Positions 61,577-64,000 of a DNA stretch of 64,000 bases are shown piece by piece. The DNA comes from Candidatus Babeliales bacterium (GTDB lineage: Bacteria; Babelota; Babeliae; Babelales; JACPOV01), in NCBI GenBank assembly GCA_036260945.1, contig DATALT010000002.1, positions 496,001-560,000 on the forward strand, written 5' to 3'. The translations under genes were made by a program, and so were the position numbers. The first letter of the stretch is position 1, and every line of letters starts with the position of its first letter. The notes below the pieces were generated by a model. The model saw only the letters and a list, made by a program, of their open reading frames with translations. It was not told where the DNA came from and ran no database searches.

Positions 61577-62923
61577 CTATACGCCTATTGGCTGTTCATA
61601 AAGCGGCGACCAGCTTGGATAGCAGCAACGGTCTTGTGCGCTCGTGACGTAAATTCGTTCATTGCTAAAAACATGATGCACTGCAACTCTGCTTGTCTTT
61701 CCATTGGTGACAGTAAATGCTAAATAGTTTCCGCAGGGCGACCAACACGATTCTTCTTTATTACTGTTATCAAACGTCAATTGTGTATGCGTCTTTGTAT
61801 TCAAATCATATGAAAAAAGTTGTGCAGTGCCGTTGCACATACGTGAATAAGCTATTTTTTTCGTCGCTTGGCAAAAACTTGGGCTTGAACAATAGCCGTC
61901 TGGGGTTAATCTTTCAAATTCTTTTGTATCTGCATGATAATAGCAAATATAGGGTTGCTTACTGCCCGCATCTGAACAAAAAATAATGTCTCCATTATCG
62001 CAAAGCGTTGGCGAAATATTTTGGCCAGCGTTATGAGTAACTTGTGAAAGAGAAGATCTGCCTGTTTGCTCATCTATCTGATATAAATAAATGGTGCTTT
62101 TGCTTCCAATTGAACCATCGCACGAACAGTAGACCACTTTTTTCCCATCGCTTGAAAACGAAGGACGCATGACAAATCCATCAAGATTCGCGACCATTTT
62201 TCTTTTTTTATCCATAGCTACCGACATTAACCGTACATTTGAATTCGTAATTTCTGAATATAAAATCATGGGTGAAAGAGAATCGTTGTTCCAACGCGGG
62301 GCAAATGCATTTGCATTCTTCACCAGCAAGGACGATTGTTCTGCACACTTTTCGCAATCAATATAGGGCGCTGTTACATAAATATGTTTTTCAATTTTTT
62401 TCCCCTTGATTCTTTTTTCTTTGCAATACGCAATGCGCGTTGAAAAAAAACTACCCTGGCCGGTAAGCAATGGCCATACTTGGTCAGCAATATGTTCTGC
62501 AACAATCCGCGCAGGATACTCTTTAATTGAAAACCTCTTCCCCTTAATCATACAATGCGCGTCAAGATCGTATAACCGCCATTCGAGTGTTCCGCCAAAC
62601 CACGTGTGCGCTAAAAATAATCCTAAACCAAATCCATCTTTCATTAATTCTTTCATTGCAGCTTTTGATGGCTGTTTTTCAAACGGCATGATCGTAACCG
62701 AAAATCCGCTCAACATCGCCTTTGAACGTTCAAGCATCTCTTTAAGCAACGTGGAACTTTCGTCCATTATTTCATTTGCATCGATAACGCCAATTAATAA
62801 TTTCATTTTTTGAACTGAGGATCCTTTAATAGAAACATTCATCGGAGCATTTTCTGCAATGAGGTGTGTACAAAAGACAATGTTGATATAAATAAGCATC
62901 TTCATATATCTTTTTATCGTCAT
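61577..62923 (-). CDS. tolB: TolB periplasmic protein
   Basis: 448 residues. Signal peptide, an N-terminal alpha/beta domain (L-L-I-G-V-I-D-A-N-E, L-F-L-A-H-T-W-F-G-G), then a six-bladed beta-propeller with repeated P-S-F-S-S-D-G-K-K-V-V-Y, S-P-T-L-C-D-N-G-D-I-I-F and W-S-P-C-G-N-Y-L-A-F. TolB works with Pal and TolA in outer-membrane constriction. Upstream on the same strand lies the tolA-like gene, the usual order. Confidence 0.88.
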   Translation of the reverse strand: MTIKRYMKMLIYINIVFCTHLIAENAPMNVSIKGSSVQKMKLLIGVIDANEIMDESSTLLKEMLERSKAMLSGFSVTIMPFEKQPSKAAMKELMKDGFGLGLFLAHTWFGGTLEWRLYDLDAHCMIKGKRFSIKEYPARIVAEHIADQVWPLLTGQGSFFSTRIAYCKEKRIKGKKIEKHIYVTAPYIDCEKCAEQSSLLVKNANAFAPRWNNDSLSPMILYSEITNSNVRLMSVAMDKKRKMVANLDGFVMRPSFSSDGKKVVYCSCDGSIGSKSTIYLYQIDEQTGRSSLSQVTHNAGQNISPTLCDNGDIIFCSDAGSKQPYICYYHADTKEFERLTPDGYCSSPSFCQATKKIAYSRMCNGTAQLFSYDLNTKTHTQLTFDNSNKEESCWSPCGNYLAFTVTNGKTSRVAVHHVFSNERIYVTSAQDRCCYPSWSPLYEQPIGV

Positions 62924-62954
62924 CTATAATCCTATCATGGAAAGATTCTGCGCT

Positions 62955-63009
62955 CCGCCATCCTTCGATACAATTTCTCGCTCTGCTCGAAATCACTCAG
63001 GACGAGCGG
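62955..63009 (-). repeat. REP-like palindromic element, copy 2
   Basis: On the minus strand: CCGCTCGTCCTGAGTGATTT, a central stem-loop and GTATCGAAGGATGGCGG. Inverted relative to copy 3, in the tolA-tolB gap. Confidence 0.7.
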
Positions 63010-63109
63010 CCCGCGTTTTTTTATTTTTGTAATTTCTATATTTTTATAATACTAGCACACATTCGTTAAAAATTTTGTTACTCATTTTCATTTGGAACTG
63101 AATAAAATT

Positions 63110-63164
63110 CCGCTCGCCCTGAGTGATTTTTAAGTTTGTTAAAAATCGTATCGAACGGGTGCGG
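63110..63164 (+). repeat. REP-like palindromic element, copy 3
   Basis: CCGCTCGCCCTGAGTGATTT, central stem GATTTTTAA / TTAAAAATC, then GTATCGAACGGGTGCGG. Outer arm changes (CGTCC to CGCCC, GGATG to GGGTG) keep pairing. Confidence 0.7.
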
Positions 63165-63175
63165 ATCATTTTTCT

Positions 63176-64000
63176 TTACAATTGAAACGCAATAACCAAT
63201 TCTTTTCCTGCAAGATCGCGTGGCAAATAAGTTTGCAATAGCGCCATGCGCGCAGCAATATCATACGTAATAAGGGTTGATGATTCTTGAATCACCGCAT
63301 TTGAAACTTTCCCGTCATTATCAACAGATACTTTCACGATGCAGCCGCGCGGAGGCCGAATTCCTGCCGGTGGATGCCAAGCGCGCTCAATCTCTTCTTG
63401 GATAACCGCATATAAACAAAGAGCATCATATTCTTGATGGCCGATCGCAATTATTTCATTATCGACCGCAGTGGGTTTAATATCGTTTTGAGAAAGAATC
63501 GGTTGCTGCTGAATTTCCTGCTTTTCAGTAACCATTTTTTTTAATTGTTCGGGCTGCTTTTCTATCTCTTCTTTTTTTTCTAGAATTTTTTTGAGTGGCT
63601 CCGGTTTTAATTCTTGTTTTTTTTCAATTATTTTTTCCGGCGTTTTTTTTGCTGCAGCAACGATTTTTTCTTTTTTAGGTTCCGCTTTTTTTTCTTTGGC
63701 CGATGTCTTTAATGGTTGCTTTTGCTGTTTCTTTTGAACAATCTGTTTTTTTTCCGGCTTCATTTTATTAATTGTCGTAGATGGCCCAGGAGATGCAGTG
63801 ACTGGCACCTTTTTTTCCGAAACATTTTTCGGTGATTGATTTTGCAATTGAGCAACTCGCTTCATCGCACCAGGAATATGATGTGCCGTGGAAACAAACT
63901 GAATAGGCAAATCTGAAATGCGGCGAGAACCGATCATCACCTGCATCGTGTTTGTATTTTTTGGCGGCACAAATAGAAGAACTACCATTGCGATATGCAA
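63176..64000 (-). CDS. tolA: TolA/TonB-like protein, 5' end cut by window
   Basis: The frame is open to the window edge; the TTG at 64000 is not a trustworthy start. The visible N-terminus is the end of a membrane helix (H-I-A-M-V-V-L-L-F-V), followed by a long Lys/Glu/Pro/Gln-rich periplasmic region and a C-terminal TonB/TolA-type domain (I-E-R-A-W-H-P-P, I-V-K-V-S-V-D-N-D-G-K-V, Y-D-I-A-A-R-M-A-L). The layout and the position before tolB favour TolA. It links inner and outer membranes. Confidence 0.75.
   Translation of the reverse strand: MHIAMVVLLFVPPKNTNTMQVMIGSRRISDLPIQFVSTAHHIPGAMKRVAQLQNQSPKNVSEKKVPVTASPGPSTTINKMKPEKKQIVQKKQQKQPLKTSAKEKKAEPKKEKIVAAAKKTPEKIIEKKQELKPEPLKKILEKKEEIEKQPEQLKKMVTEKQEIQQQPILSQNDIKPTAVDNEIIAIGHQEYDALCLYAVIQEEIERAWHPPAGIRPPRGCIVKVSVDNDGKVSNAVIQESSTLITYDIAARMALLQTYLPRDLAGKELVIAFQL

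Noticed and set aside
1-64000. CRISPR arrays, rRNA genes, insertion-sequence transposases
   Set aside because: No regularly spaced repeats, no rRNA signatures and no transposase were found; the only recombinase is the chromosomal Xer type.

Overview
The window looks like a chromosome segment of an AT-rich, genome-reduced, Gram-negative bacterium living inside or on eukaryotic (protist) cells, most like Candidatus Dependentiae (TM6 / Babeliales). This placement is inferred from gene content, not from a marker phylogeny. The signs are tol genes and an outer-membrane-type protein, very many small secreted proteins of unknown function, eukaryote-like modules (RING-like, Skp1/BTB-like plus WD40, ankyrin, PQ-loop), sparse biosynthesis and tight gene packing.

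Layout. 1-3.6 kb: a tandem array of five paralogous membrane-anchored M48-like metallopeptidases. 3.6-8.3 kb: a minus-strand acpP - fabD-like - gltX - TPR protein - plsX - rpmF block, which looks like an eroded fatty-acid/phospholipid cluster whose FabD homologue has lost its nucleophile. 8.4-13.9 kb: two HAD phosphatase paralogues, dprA, gyrA. 14-19.6 kb: lepA, a DUF155 protein, an exported J-domain protein and grpE. 19.8-24.2 kb: an outer-membrane-type protein, a cluster of small exported proteins, and ssb. 24.2-34 kb: pgsA, mnmA, a second exported J-domain protein, argS, a frameshifted gene, tsf (with an in-frame stop), pyrH, frr, tRNA-Lys, tRNA-Leu, tig. 34-40 kb: trxB, rpmH/rnpA/yidD, a flavodoxin-like protein, a RING-like exported protein, PhoH, another M48 peptidase and the relic of one more. 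40-49 kb: thrS, a 36-residue Lys/Arg-rich protein, nth, a 903-residue membrane regulator whose AAA+ domain has lost its ATPase motifs, and an exported Skp1-like/WD40 fusion. 49-52.7 kb: PQ-loop membrane protein, Xer recombinase, PBP2.

52.7-55.8 kb is the most striking part: a polymorphic-toxin locus. The exported toxin ends in a colicin-E3-like 16S rRNase domain with all key residues. It is followed by a translationally coupled ankyrin gene and two immunity-like paralogues that each carry one frameshift. The cassette is bracketed by two divergent copies of the last 57 bp of the PBP2 gene, as expected if it entered at that gene's 3' end. 55.8-57 kb holds three small exported paralogues, one dead. 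57-64 kb holds rpsT, rpmB, an FtsH with two AAA+ modules in one chain, a helical exported protein, tolB and part of tolA.

How it fits together. The core genes serve translation, replication and envelope maintenance. The accessory genes are nearly all exported, pointing to a periplasm or surface rich in peptidases, J-domain proteins, putative ubiquitin-system mimics and a ribosome-cleaving toxin. Gene decay (frameshifts, relics, lost catalytic residues) is visible at several places, and some lesions lie in A-runs, so sequencing error or slippage must be considered.
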